From Flavobacterium sp. Root901 (lineage in GTDB: Bacteria > Bacteroidota > Bacteroidia > Flavobacteriales > Flavobacteriaceae), in NCBI RefSeq assembly GCF_001429765.1, contig NZ_LMJB01000005.1, positions 560,549 through 624,548 on the forward strand: a stretch of DNA of 64,000 nucleotides, given 5' to 3'. The notes beneath the pieces are model-generated. The model searched no databases and was not told the DNA's origin. It saw nothing but the letters and a program-made list of their open reading frames with translations. A program made the position numbers and the translations under genes. Below are positions 25,282-33,881 of the stretch, in pieces; position 1 is the stretch's first letter; the number at the start of each line of letters is the position of its first letter.

Positions 25282-25660
25282 AAACTTAGAAAAACTTATA
25301 GAGAAAATGATGAGCGAAGACAAACTGCAAACGCCGTCTTTTGACTTTACCTCAAAAATAATGTCTGAAGTTTTGGTTTTGGAAGAGAAAAAACTCAAAA
25401 CATACAAACCGTTGATTTCTAAATCAGTATGGATTTCTATTGGAATCGCTTTGGCATTATTGATTATCTACGTTTCTTTCTTTACAGGAACAGATACTGT
25501 TTTAGATGTAAAAACTCCGTATGTAGATAAAATTTCAGGATTGTTTTCAGGAATTCACATTTCAAAAACTTTATTATATACACTTTTAATTGTCCCGATT
25601 ATGATGTTGATTCAGATTGGGGTCTTGAAGAATTATTTTGATAAAAAATATAATTTATAA
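25265..25660 (+). CDS. Small membrane protein, putative anti-sigma partner
   Basis: 131 residues. A cytoplasmic N-terminal part of about 55 residues (charged, with EKMMSEDKLQTPSFDFTSKIM) is followed by two hydrophobic segments (about 58-76 and 101-119) and a basic tail. No zinc-binding ZAS motif is visible, so identification as anti-sigma rests on the 17-bp overlap with the sigma gene and on the membrane topology. Confidence 0.6.
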   Translation: MKESDKNLEKLIEKMMSEDKLQTPSFDFTSKIMSEVLVLEEKKLKTYKPLISKSVWISIGIALALLIIYVSFFTGTDTVLDVKTPYVDKISGLFSGIHISKTLLYTLLIVPIMMLIQIGVLKNYFDKKYNL

Positions 25661-25877
25661 GAAAATTCATTATGTATTTTAAACATAAAAAGCAAAGTTT
25701 CTTCTTTTAAAAAAACTCATAAAACCCTAAAGTACTTTTTCAGGATATAAGTTGCATTTTAAATCTAGAAAACATATTTTAAACGCTTCTGAAAATCAAT
25801 TTCAATCAATTCATTTACAATAGTTTTACTTCGAAATCGTTGTCATTTTTTTAAGAAAATTTTGAGAACCTAAACCG

Positions 25878-25908
25878 TTGCAAGATTGTAACTTATAGAG
25901 TATCTTTG
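25878..25908 (+). promoter_or_regulatory. Promoter of the PfkB kinase gene
   Basis: TTG at 25878-25880 is followed after 20 nt by TATCTTTG at 25901-25908, a full match to the flavobacterial pattern. The leader to the ATG at 25932 is about 20 nt. The gap before it (25661-25877) shows nothing else. Confidence 0.7.
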
Positions 25909-25931
25909 CACCCTAATTCGAAATTCATAAA

Positions 25932-26855
25932 ATGAATAAATTATTGATTGTTGGAACAGTTGCTTTCGACGCGATTGAAACTCCTTTCGGAAAAACAGAT
26001 AAAATATTAGGTGGAGCTGCAACATATATTGGTTTATCAGCATCATTTTTTAAATTGCAATCGGCCATAGTTTCTGTAGTGGGCGACGATTTTCCTCAAG
26101 AACATTTAGATCTTTTAACTTCAAGAAATATTGATATCTCTGGTATCGAAATTGTAAAAGGAGGAAAAACCTTTTTCTGGAGCGGTTTATATCACAACGA
26201 TTTAAATTCAAGAGACACTCTGGTTACTGAATTGAATGTTTTAGCTGATTTTCAGCCAAAAGTTCCTCAAAACTATAAAGATGCTGATGTGGTAATGTTA
26301 GGAAACTTACACCCATTAGTACAAAGCAGTGTTTTAGACCAAATGGAAAAAAAACCAAAATTAGTTGTTTTAGATACAATGAACTTTTGGATGGATTGCG
26401 CTCTTCCGGAATTATTAGACGTTATTAAACGTGTAGATGTTATTACAATCAATGATGAAGAAGCAAGACAGCTTTCCGGTGAATATTCATTAGTAAAAGC
26501 TGCTGCTAAAATCCAGGAATTGGGACCAAAATATGTGGTGATCAAAAAAGGAGAACACGGCGCACTTTTATTCCACAATAGAGAAGTATTCTTTGCACCG
26601 GCGTTACCACTTGAAGATGTTTTTGACCCAACTGGAGCCGGAGACACTTTTGCAGGAGGATTTTCCGGATTTATTGCACAAAGTGAAAACATTTCATTTG
26701 GCAATATGAAAAATGCAATAATTTATGGTTCAAATTTAGCTTCGTTCTGTGTAGAGAAATTTGGAACCGAAAGGATGGAAACATTAACTAAGGCTGAAGT
26801 AGCGATTCGATTACAGCAATTTAAGTCGTTAACTCAGTTTGACATAGAAATATAA
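25932..26855 (+). CDS. PfkB-family sugar or nucleoside kinase
   Basis: 307 residues. GGAATYIGLSAS near the N-terminus is the substrate-binding Gly motif, and DPTGAGDTFAGGFSGF (about 234-249) is the second PfkB signature with the catalytic Asp. The substrate cannot be told; the family covers ribokinase, adenosine kinase and fructokinase types. The PurF-like gene follows 83 bp downstream with a hairpin between them, and a kinase feeding nucleoside or ribose phosphate would suit that neighbour. Confidence 0.85.
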   Translation: MNKLLIVGTVAFDAIETPFGKTDKILGGAATYIGLSASFFKLQSAIVSVVGDDFPQEHLDLLTSRNIDISGIEIVKGGKTFFWSGLYHNDLNSRDTLVTELNVLADFQPKVPQNYKDADVVMLGNLHPLVQSSVLDQMEKKPKLVVLDTMNFWMDCALPELLDVIKRVDVITINDEEARQLSGEYSLVKAAAKIQELGPKYVVIKKGEHGALLFHNREVFFAPALPLEDVFDPTGAGDTFAGGFSGFIAQSENISFGNMKNAIIYGSNLASFCVEKFGTERMETLTKAEVAIRLQQFKSLTQFDIEI

Positions 26856-26861
26856 TGCCTA

Positions 26862-26889
26862 AGAGCCTCGATAACACGGGGCTTTTTTA
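26862..26889 (+). terminator. Hairpin with T run between the PfkB and PurF-like genes
   Basis: AGCCTCG (26864-26870) pairs with CGGGGCT (26877-26883, one wobble) and is followed by TTTTTT. It may end the PfkB transcript or act as an attenuator. Confidence 0.65.
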
Positions 26890-26938
26890 TTACGTTAATA
26901 CACACAACTTACAACACACAACAAAAAAAATAAAAAAA

Positions 26939-28837
26939 ATGAGCGACGCTTTAAAACACGAATGTGGTATAGCCTTAGTCAGACTTCTTAAACCGCTTGA
27001 ATATTATAAAGAAAAATACGGAACTGCTTTTTACGGAATTCAGAAAATGTATTTAATGATGGAAAAACAGCATAACCGCGGACAAGACGGTGCCGGTTTT
27101 GCAAGCATTAAACTTGATGTTGATCCGGGGCAGCGGTACATCAGCCGGGTGCGTTCGAATCATTCGCAGCCAATTCAGGACGTTTTTAAACAAATTAATG
27201 AGCGTATTAGCGAAGAATTAAAAGCTAATCCGGAAATTGGTGACGATATTAACAGAATAAAATCTGAAATTCCATATGTTGGCGAATTGTTCTTAGGACA
27301 CGTTCGTTATGGAACTTTTGGGAAAAACAGTATTGAAAGTGTCCACCCGTTTTTACGTCAAAGCAACTGGATGCACCGTAATTTAATTTTGGCCGGAAAC
27401 TTTAATATGACTAATGTTAAAGAGCTTTTTGAAAATCTGGTTGAACTGGGACAGCATCCAAAAGAAATGGCCGATACGGTTACAGTAATGGAAAAAATTG
27501 GTCATTTCTTAGATAAAGAAGTAATGCAGCTGTACCAGGACTGTAAAGCCGAAGGATATTCTAAAAGAGATGCTTCGCCTGTAATTGCAGAACGTCTGGA
27601 TATTGCAAAAATACTGGCACGCTCGGCAAAAAATTTAGACGGAGGTTACGCAATGGCCGGCTTATTAGGTCATGGAGATGCTTTTGTATTTAGGGATCCG
27701 GCAGGAATTCGTCCGGCATATTTTTATCAGGATGATGAAATAGTTGTTGTCGCTTCAGAAAGACCAGTTATTCAAACTGTATTTAATGTTCCTTTTGAAA
27801 GCGTTCAGGAAATCGATCCGGGAAATGCCCTGATTATCAAGAAAAACGGAAACGTTTCGATGAAACAAATCTTAGAACCAACCGTTAAAAAAGCCTGCTC
27901 TTTTGAAAGGATTTATTTTTCAAGAGGAAGTGATGCTGAAATTTATCAGGAACGTAAAAATTTAGGAAAATTAATATTACCTGCTGTTCTTAAGGCAATT
28001 GACAGCGATACTGATAATACTGTTTTCTCTTATATTCCAAATACAGCCGAAACTTCTTTTTATGGTTTAGTCGAAGCTGCCCAGGATTTCTTAAATCAGA
28101 GAAAAAACAATTATATTCTGGAAAACAGAAATACACTAACAACAGAAACACTTCAGGAACTTTTAGCTGTAAAAATACGTACAGAGAAAGTAGCCATAAA
28201 AGATGCTAAACTAAGAACTTTTATTACAGAAGACAGCAGCCGTGACGATTTGGTTGCTCACGTTTACGATGTTACGTATGGTGTAATCAAACCAGAAGAC
28301 AACCTGGTTATCATCGACGATAGTATTGTTCGTGGTACTACATTGAAAATGAGTATTATTAAAATGATGGACCGCTTAAAACCAAAACGTATTGTAATCG
28401 TTTCATCGGCACCACAAATACGTTATCCTGATTGTTACGGAATTGATATGGCAAAACTTGAGGGACTTGTTGCCTTTAGAGCTGCCTTAACATTATTAAA
28501 AGAAAGAAACTTATATCATATTGTTGATGAAGTTTATGCTAAATGTAAAGCACAGGAAAATTTTGCAGATAAAGATGTTGTAAATTATGTAACTGCAATT
28601 TACGATCAATTTACACCAGAAGAGATTTCAGATAAAATTGCTGAGATGTTAAGTTCTCCTGAAATCAATGCCGAAGTAAAAATAATTTTTCAAAAAGTAG
28701 AAGATTTACATATTGCCTGTCCTAAAAATCTTGGCGACTGGTATTTTACAGGCGATTATCCTACCCCAGGAGGAAACCGTGTTGTAAATCGTGCGTTTAT
28801 GAATTTTTACGAAGGTAAAGATGCGAGAGCTTATTAA
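26939..28837 (+). CDS. PurF-like amidophosphoribosyltransferase
   Basis: 632 residues, longer than the usual 470-510 of PurF. The glutaminase domain begins HECGIALVRL with the N-terminal-nucleophile Cys at residue 9, and has NRGQDGAGFA and GHVRYGTFG. The phosphoribosyltransferase domain carries VIIDDSIVRGTT, the PRPP-binding loop. The extra length lies in insertions within the glutaminase domain (about 70-110 and 175-225) and a C-terminal extension with CPKNLGDWYFTGDYPTPGG. This long form is common in Bacteroidota, where a standard purF may exist elsewhere. ATG 26939 was chosen because the preceding open frame reads through the terminator hairpin. Confidence 0.88.
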   Translation: MSDALKHECGIALVRLLKPLEYYKEKYGTAFYGIQKMYLMMEKQHNRGQDGAGFASIKLDVDPGQRYISRVRSNHSQPIQDVFKQINERISEELKANPEIGDDINRIKSEIPYVGELFLGHVRYGTFGKNSIESVHPFLRQSNWMHRNLILAGNFNMTNVKELFENLVELGQHPKEMADTVTVMEKIGHFLDKEVMQLYQDCKAEGYSKRDASPVIAERLDIAKILARSAKNLDGGYAMAGLLGHGDAFVFRDPAGIRPAYFYQDDEIVVVASERPVIQTVFNVPFESVQEIDPGNALIIKKNGNVSMKQILEPTVKKACSFERIYFSRGSDAEIYQERKNLGKLILPAVLKAIDSDTDNTVFSYIPNTAETSFYGLVEAAQDFLNQRKNNYILENRNTLTTETLQELLAVKIRTEKVAIKDAKLRTFITEDSSRDDLVAHVYDVTYGVIKPEDNLVIIDDSIVRGTTLKMSIIKMMDRLKPKRIVIVSSAPQIRYPDCYGIDMAKLEGLVAFRAALTLLKERNLYHIVDEVYAKCKAQENFADKDVVNYVTAIYDQFTPEEISDKIAEMLSSPEINAEVKIIFQKVEDLHIACPKNLGDWYFTGDYPTPGGNRVVNRAFMNFYEGKDARAY

Positions 28838-28902
28838 AAAAGTATTAACAAAAGGTTAATTTGTGCATTTCATCGGTTTTTTTTGCCGTTCATCCTGTTT
28901 CT

Positions 28903-28933
28903 TTGGTAAAAATGAAAAGCTACAATACTTTTG
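28903..28933 (+). promoter_or_regulatory. Promoter of small RNA copy 1
   Basis: TTG at 28903-28905 and TACTTTTG at 28926-28933, 20 nt apart, fully match the flavobacterial pattern. Transcription would start near 28938, exactly where the sequence shared by the two copies begins. Confidence 0.7.
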
Positions 28934-28937
28934 AAAT

Positions 28938-29008
28938 ACCATAACATTAGTAGGTTAAGTTTATGGTAGATTTGGGGCAAAAAGGGTGGAAGAAATTCCA
29001 CCTTTTTT
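28938..29008 (+). ncRNA. Probable small RNA gene, copy 1
   Basis: About 71 nt. The 5' hairpin ACCATAA with TTATGGT encloses about 15 nt containing ATTAGTAGG. A single-stranded stretch with GATTTGGGGC follows. The 3' hairpin GGTGGAA-GAAA-TTCCACC (28985-29002) with six T is a textbook terminator. It has its own promoter and no open frame. A nearly identical copy lies 187 bp downstream, and the two differences in the terminator stem both keep base pairing. Function unknown; comparison with Rfam (for example Flavo-1) would be informative. Confidence 0.65.
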
Positions 29009-29124
29009 ATTGGAATAAACTCAAGTATTTCGATTTTAAGAGATTACACTTACATTTCATCGGATATTTTTACCTTTCATCCGAAAAATTTTCTTAATAA
29101 AAATTCATTCCATACATTTATAAA

Positions 29125-29195
29125 ACCATAACATTAGTAGGTTAAGTTTATGGTAGATTTGGGGCAAAAAAGGTGGAAGAAATTCCGCCTTTTTT
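29125..29195 (+). ncRNA. Probable small RNA gene, copy 2
   Basis: Same length and layout as copy 1. Changes are A for G at the foot of the terminator stem (G-U becomes A-U) and G for A in its 3' arm (U-A becomes U-G). The upstream -7 element is weaker, TACATTTA at 29113-29120. Similarity extends upstream, where CATTTCATCGG occurs before both copies (28866-28876 and about 29054-29064), so a unit of about 187 bp was duplicated. Confidence 0.6.
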
Positions 29196-29234
29196 ATTTT
29201 ATTAAAATAACAGGATATAGATTTTAAATAAAAA

Positions 29235-29276
29235 ACAAAAAAATAGACGAACAACCCTTTTGGCCATCCGTCTATT
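29235..29276 (-). terminator. Terminator of the superoxide dismutase gene
   Basis: On the minus strand AATAGACG (29276-29269) pairs with CGTCTATT (29249-29242) and is followed by a T run. Confidence 0.75.
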
Positions 29277-29298
29277 CTCTATTTTTTTATTCTATTTC

Positions 29299-29910
29299 TT
29301 ATTTGTCTAAAGCAAATCTTCTTGCAACTTCTGTCCAGTTAATTACATTGAAGAAAGCCTCAATATAATCTGGTCTTCTGTTTTGGTAGTTTAAATAGTA
29401 AGCATGCTCCCAAACATCCATTCCTAAAATTGGAGTTCCGCCGTTACCAGCAACTTCTGGCATTAATGGATTGTCCTGATTTGGAGTTCCTACTACTTCT
29501 AATTTTCCACCTTTTTGAACAACTAACCAAGCCCATCCTGAACCAAATTGTGTCGCACCTGCTTTAGCAAATTTTGCTTTAAATTCTTCGAAAGTTCCAA
29601 AAGAAGATTCGATAGCAGCTAATAAATCTCCTGTTGGTAATCCACCTCCATTTGGAGACATAACAGTCCAGAATAAATTGTGGTTGTAAAAACCTCCACC
29701 ATTATTACGAACTGCAGTGTTAGATTTATCTAAATTAATTAAGATGTTTTCGATTGTTTTGCCTTCTAAATCTGTTCCAGCGATAGCTGCATTAAGATTT
29801 GTAGTATAAGCATTATGATGTTTTGAATGGTGAATTTCCATTGTACGTGCATCAATATGTGGTTCTAATGCATCATATGCATAAGGTAATTGTGGTAATT
29901 CAAAAGCCAT
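29299..29910 (-). CDS. Superoxide dismutase (Fe/Mn family)
   Basis: 203 residues. Converts superoxide to oxygen and hydrogen peroxide. Metal ligands are visible: His in [14 protein letters not shown] (about residue 28), His in [11 protein letters not shown], and Asp and His in [20 protein letters not shown]. No signal peptide, so cytoplasmic. Iron or manganese preference cannot be settled from the sequence alone. Confidence 0.95.
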   Translation of the reverse strand: MAFELPQLPYAYDALEPHIDARTMEIHHSKHHNAYTTNLNAAIAGTDLEGKTIENILINLDKSNTAVRNNGGGFYNHNLFWTVMSPNGGGLPTGDLLAAIESSFGTFEEFKAKFAKAGATQFGSGWAWLVVQKGGKLEVVGTPNQDNPLMPEVAGNGGTPILGMDVWEHAYYLNYQNRRPDYIEAFFNVINWTEVARRFALDK

Positions 29911-30050
29911 GATATTATGATTTTTTATGGTTTATAATAATTTATCCCAAATTTAGACATTTAACTTTGGAATTGAAAATACTATTTCGTTATAATTCGA
30001 TTTAAATACTTTATAAAACAGCTTTTTCAAGATTAAACACCTGTAAATCT

Positions 30051-30680
30051 TTATTTTCCGTTAAAAGTGGTCATTGTATTTTCTAATCCTGCAGTTCCAA
30101 AAGATCTTATAATTTCTGCTGAAGTTTCTAAGCGTTCCGGCAATTTTGAATTTTCTTCATCGTTCCATTCGCCTAAAACATAATCGACCTGCTGTCCTTT
30201 TTTAAACTGATCGCTGATTCCAAATCTAAAACGGGTATAATTTTGTGTATTCAGCACAAGATTAATGTTTTTAAGTCCATTATGACCGCCATCGCTGCCT
30301 TTAGGCTTAATTCGGATGGTTCCGAAAGACAAGTTTAAATCGTCTGTTATTACAAGAATATTTTCCAGCGGAATATTTTCTTTGTCCATCCAGTATTTTA
30401 CCGCTTTTCCGCTAAGGTTCATATAAGTGTTTGGTTTAAGCAAAAGGAAAGTCCTTCCCTTAAACTTATATTCTGCTAAAGATCCTAATTTTACGGTTTC
30501 GAATGAAAGGCTTTCTTTTCTGGCTAAAAAGTCTAATACTTTAAATCCGATATTGTGCCTTGTATTTACGTATTCGGCGCCAATATTTCCTAAACCGACT
30601 ATTAAATATTTTTTCATATTGTCTTCTGTGTTCTCTTCTTTTGATGTTGATGAAAACAGTTTTGTTATCCATTTTATCAT
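30051..30680 (-). CDS. pth: Peptidyl-tRNA hydrolase
   Basis: 209 residues from ATG 30680. Frees tRNA from stalled peptidyl-tRNA. The fold begins MKKYLIVGLGNIGAEY with the catalytic His in NTRHNIGF, followed by LLLKPNTYMNLSG and GSDGGHNGLKNI. The conserved protein starts at Met22 (ATG at 30617), as in the E. coli enzyme; the 21 residues before it (rich in Ser, Glu, Lys) are an extension. The promoter lies only 5 nt before ATG 30680, so either the mRNA is leaderless and gives the long form, or translation starts at 30617 with a leader of about 60 nt. Confidence 0.93.
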   Translation of the reverse strand: MIKWITKLFSSTSKEENTEDNMKKYLIVGLGNIGAEYVNTRHNIGFKVLDFLARKESLSFETVKLGSLAEYKFKGRTFLLLKPNTYMNLSGKAVKYWMDKENIPLENILVITDDLNLSFGTIRIKPKGSDGGHNGLKNINLVLNTQNYTRFRFGISDQFKKGQQVDYVLGEWNDEENSKLPERLETSAEIIRSFGTAGLENTMTTFNGK

Positions 30681-30685
30681 GTTTG

Positions 30686-30716
30686 CAAAAGTAAGGTTAA
30701 TTAGAGAATTGGACAA
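30686..30716 (-). promoter_or_regulatory. Promoter of pth
   Basis: On the minus strand, TTG (30716-30714) and TACTTTTG (30693-30686) are separated by 20 nt, a full match. The -7 element ends 5 nt before ATG 30680, which places the transcription start at or beside that codon. Confidence 0.7.
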
Positions 30717-30910
30717 TGTTGATCTTAGATAATTAGAAAATGTGTCAATTAGATAACTAGTCAATTAGACATGGCTTAACCTCAGAGGACGCAAAGAAAC
30801 CTCTCGCAAATTTTGGAGATTGGGCAGATTTCATTTTCTGTCATGTTACAGAAGGAGACATCTATAAAAGAATCGCAAACAAACAAAACCTTTTGTCTCT
30901 TTAAACCTCA

Positions 30911-30946
30911 AAAAAAAAGCACCAATCTTTCGATTGATGCTTTTTG
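30911..30946 (-). terminator. Terminator of rplY
   Basis: On the minus strand a stem of about 13 bp (AAAAAGCATCAATC with GATTGGTGCTTTTT, one wobble) with loop GAAA is followed by T residues. Confidence 0.85.
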
Positions 30947-30964
30947 TATTGAATTTGAAAAAAA

Positions 30965-31576
30965 TTATTTTTTCTTTCCTTTTGCAGGAGCTTTTGCAGC
31001 TTTTGCAGCTTCTTGAGCAGCTTTCATAGCAGCACGAGAAATTCTTACCTGAGCAACAACTGTATTGTCCGGGTGCATAATTTTGTATTCTGGTTTTCCA
31101 ACTTTAGTAACATATAATTTGTTACCCATTTCAAGTGGAGTGATGTCAGCCTCAACAAAATCAGGAAGATTTGATGGTAAAGCTTTAACTTTTAATTTAC
31201 GTTGGTTTAAACGTAAAACCCCTCCCGCAAGAACACCTTTAGATGTACCAACGATTTTTACAGGAACTTCCATTGTGATTTCTTTATCATCAAATAATTG
31301 GAAGAAGTCAATGTGTAAAATTTTGTCAGATACCGGGTGAACCTGAATGTCTTGTAAAATTGCATTGAATGATTTTCCTTTTCCAAGTTCGATCACAACT
31401 GTGTGAGCGTTTGGAGTGTAAACCAAGTTTTTGAATGCAGCAACGTCTGCTGAGAAATGTACTGCCTGGTTTCCTCCGTATAAAACGCAAGGTACCTGTC
31501 CAGCATTACGTAAGGCTTTAGTTGACACTTTGCCCACGCTTTCTCTTTCTGATCCTTTAATTGTAATCGATTTCAT
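30965..31576 (-). CDS. rplY: 50S ribosomal protein L25 / general stress protein Ctc
   Basis: 203 residues, the long L25/TL5/CTC form that binds 5S rRNA. An N-terminal L25 domain (about 1-90, [19 protein letters not shown] then VPCVLYGG) is followed by the TL5 C-terminal beta domain and an Ala/Lys-rich tail ([14 protein letters not shown]). It follows prs by 55 bp on the same strand, and the prs-rplY-pth order is conserved in many bacteria, although pth here has its own promoter. Confidence 0.96.
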   Translation of the reverse strand: MKSITIKGSERESVGKVSTKALRNAGQVPCVLYGGNQAVHFSADVAAFKNLVYTPNAHTVVIELGKGKSFNAILQDIQVHPVSDKILHIDFFQLFDDKEITMEVPVKIVGTSKGVLAGGVLRLNQRKLKVKALPSNLPDFVEADITPLEMGNKLYVTKVGKPEYKIMHPDNTVVAQVRISRAAMKAAQEAAKAAKAPAKGKKK

Positions 31577-31631
31577 TGTAAAAAAATATAGTTATTAAAT
31601 AAATATTCTTATTTGATGTAAGCCTTGTGTC

Positions 31632-32573
31632 TTACATTATAAATTTTCCACTAATGGAATTGTTGTGGTGCACCATGTGCATAACTTCCGCAAAAAGAGG
31701 TGCACAACTCACTACTCTTATTTTGTTTGATTCTTTCTTTAACGGAATTGAATCGGTTACGATCAATTCTGTTAATTTAGAATTTTCAATTTTCTCATAT
31801 GCACCGCCAGATAATATAGCGTGTGTACAAATTGCTCTTACACTCAGCGCTCCTTTTTCGATCATTAAGTCGGCTGCTTTTGCTAAAGTTCCTCCTGTAT
31901 CGATCATGTCGTCTACTAAGATTACGTTACGTCCTTTTACTTCACCAATCAGCTCCATAGTGTCAATAACGTTGGCTGCTTTTCTTTGTTTGTAACAGAT
32001 TACTACATCTGATTCTAAAAACTTAGAGTAAGCATAAGCTCTCTTTGATCCTCCCATATCTGGAGATGCAATAGTTAAATTTTCTAAATTTAAACTCTGC
32101 ACATAAGGCAAAAAGATTGTAGATGCAAATAAATGATCTACTGGTTTTTCAAAAAATCCCTGAATTTGATCTGCATGCAGATCCATTGTCATGATTCTCG
32201 TTGCTCCTGCAGCTGTCAGCAGGTTTGCTACTAACTTAGCTCCAATTGGAACTCTTGGCTTGTCTTTTCTATCCTGTCTTGCCCAGCCAAAATAAGGCAT
32301 AACAGCTGTAATATGTCTTGCTGATGCGCGTTTTGCCGCATCAATCATTAATAACAATTCCATCAAATTATCTGCCGACGGGAAAGTAGAACAAACGATA
32401 AAAACACGTAATCCTCTTATTGATTCTTCGTAAGACGGCTGAAATTCTCCATCGCTATACGTTGACATCGTTACTTTTCCTAACGGAATTCCGTACTGTT
32501 CTGCAATTTTTTCTGCAAGATAAACACTTTGTGAACAAGCAAAAATTTTAGCTTCTGGTTCTAGGTGCGACAT
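31632..32573 (-). CDS. prs: Ribose-phosphate pyrophosphokinase
   Basis: 313 residues. Makes PRPP from ribose 5-phosphate and ATP for purine, pyrimidine, His and Trp synthesis. Motifs: YFGWARQDRKDKPR, TMDLHADQIQGFF and the PRPP-binding VILVDDMIDTGGT. Upstream of rplY. Confidence 0.97.
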   Translation of the reverse strand: MSHLEPEAKIFACSQSVYLAEKIAEQYGIPLGKVTMSTYSDGEFQPSYEESIRGLRVFIVCSTFPSADNLMELLLMIDAAKRASARHITAVMPYFGWARQDRKDKPRVPIGAKLVANLLTAAGATRIMTMDLHADQIQGFFEKPVDHLFASTIFLPYVQSLNLENLTIASPDMGGSKRAYAYSKFLESDVVICYKQRKAANVIDTMELIGEVKGRNVILVDDMIDTGGTLAKAADLMIEKGALSVRAICTHAILSGGAYEKIENSKLTELIVTDSIPLKKESNKIRVVSCAPLFAEVMHMVHHNNSISGKFIM

Positions 32574-32770
32574 TATAATTTGTTGTTTTTACTCCGATGC
32601 GCTTCATACAATTTGCCTTTATTAGTTAGATAAAGCAAAGGAAAGTATAAATGCCTCGGGTGTAGTTAGTTGTGTGTGCTTCGTTTTAACGAGGTGCAAA
32701 TTTATAAAATTTATTGGACACTGAAAGGAAATATTTAAGTATTTTTAGTAGAACATTTAATTTAATTTTT

Positions 32771-32778
32771 TACATTTG
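32771..32778 (+). promoter_or_regulatory. -7 element upstream of tRNA-Leu
   Basis: TACATTTG matches TAnnTTTG and is followed by GCACC, as in many strong flavobacterial promoters. It lies 85 nt before the tRNA. A clear -33 TTG is not visible. The rest of the 32574-32863 gap holds nothing recognised. Confidence 0.45.
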
Positions 32779-32863
32779 CACCGTGTTAAAGGAATGGGCA
32801 CAGAAATGACTCATTCTATTGCGTTAAAATAATTGATTTATCCTTTATTTTTTCGTCTGCTAA

Positions 32864-32943
32864 GCCCGGATGGCGGAATTGGTAGACGCGCTGGTCTCAA
32901 ACACCTGTGGGAAACCGTGCCGGTTCGACTCCGGCTCCGGGTA
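32864..32943 (+). tRNA. tRNA-Leu (CAA)
   Basis: About 80 nt. Acceptor GCCCGGA pairs with TCCGGGT (one G-T), D arm GCG/CGC, anticodon loop CTCAAAC with CAA, a short class II variable arm (GGGAAACC), and T arm GCCGG-TTCGACT-CCGGC; discriminator A. The anticodon stem CTGGT/ACCTG has a T-T mismatch at its second pair, so folding should be checked. Confidence 0.92.
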
Positions 32944-32977
32944 CAAAAAACCTCTTCTTAACGAAAGAGGTTTTTTT
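32944..32977 (+). terminator. Terminator of tRNA-Leu
   Basis: AAACCTCTT pairs with AAGAGGTTT around CTTAACG-type loop sequence, followed by a T run at 32971-32976. Confidence 0.85.
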
Positions 32978-33059
32978 AGTTTTATCCTCTTTTTATTTTT
33001 CTAATCAAAAAATTTCCTAAAAAACACTTTTTTTAAAAGTAAGATTTTACCTAAAATAA

Positions 33060-33067
33060 TATCTTTG
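33060..33067 (+). promoter_or_regulatory. -7 element of the gene at 33087
   Basis: TATCTTTG matches TAnnTTTG and ends 19 nt before the ATG. It supports the gene being expressed on its own. Confidence 0.5.
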
Positions 33068-33086
33068 CTTTTTAAATTGGCATACC

Positions 33087-33860
33087 ATGAAAATACCTGA
33101 AGCGTATATAAAGATTTTTCCTGAATATCAGGATGTCTTTTATGACGATCTTGATAATCACAAAAAGTACTTTCTTCCCTTATGCTCCATTAATTTGGGT
33201 TTTATTTCAAAAGATAAAAATTACTGGCTGCATTTTATTTCTGTAAAAGAAATCTATAACGGAAGTGTTGGACAAACCACTACTTCATTTCATTCCGAAT
33301 TTACAAAATATGACATGTTTGGATTTGACATTCTTGATGGCAAATATAAATTTGATTCGGAATGGGATTATTTTACTGTTTCTAGAGAAATTTTACCAGG
33401 AAACTTAGATATTGAATACACTGATGAAGAGATTCAGTTTAATTTTAATCAGGCTATGTATGAACTAAAAAAATCTTATTATAAAAAATTTGGAAAATTA
33501 TATGATAAAGATTTTTACAGGCCCGGATTAACTGTAAACGGAATCAGAAAATTAGAAAGATTACTAAAACTAACTCCTGAGGATCTTTATAATGATAAAG
33601 ATTCTGAGTATGTAAAAGAGCATCAGAAAAAGAAAATCAATGGTGTACTGTTAGAAATTAATATAGATAATTTACCATTAGATGAATGCAGTTTTTCCGG
33701 AGAAAATCTTATTGATAAGCCTTTAGACAAAAATGGAAACCTTTTCGATTATATTGCGTGCATGGAAGGATACGACTTTCAGCAAGATGCTGCAGACCAG
33801 ATTTATTTGTTTCATAATTTTGAATTAAAGAAGGCTGTGATTTGTTTAGAGTATACCTAA
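33087..33860 (+). CDS. Protein of unknown function
   Basis: 257 residues, soluble, no signal peptide or membrane segment, rich in Asp, Tyr and Lys. Seen in it: an N-terminal EAYIKIFPEYQDVFYDDLDNH region (start EAYIKIFPEY), a central helix with FNFNQAMYELKKSYYKKFGK, and a C-terminal part ending YLFHNFELKKAVICLEYT. The overall look recalls SMI1-type or immunity-like proteins, but no diagnostic motif was identified, so this is only a lead. It has its own promoter and is convergent with the OsmC gene. It may be accessory, inserted between tRNA-Leu and osmC. Confidence 0.75.
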   Translation: MKIPEAYIKIFPEYQDVFYDDLDNHKKYFLPLCSINLGFISKDKNYWLHFISVKEIYNGSVGQTTTSFHSEFTKYDMFGFDILDGKYKFDSEWDYFTVSREILPGNLDIEYTDEEIQFNFNQAMYELKKSYYKKFGKLYDKDFYRPGLTVNGIRKLERLLKLTPEDLYNDKDSEYVKEHQKKKINGVLLEINIDNLPLDECSFSGENLIDKPLDKNGNLFDYIACMEGYDFQQDAADQIYLFHNFELKKAVICLEYT

Positions 33861-33881
33861 GTTTACACGAAATCTCAATTA

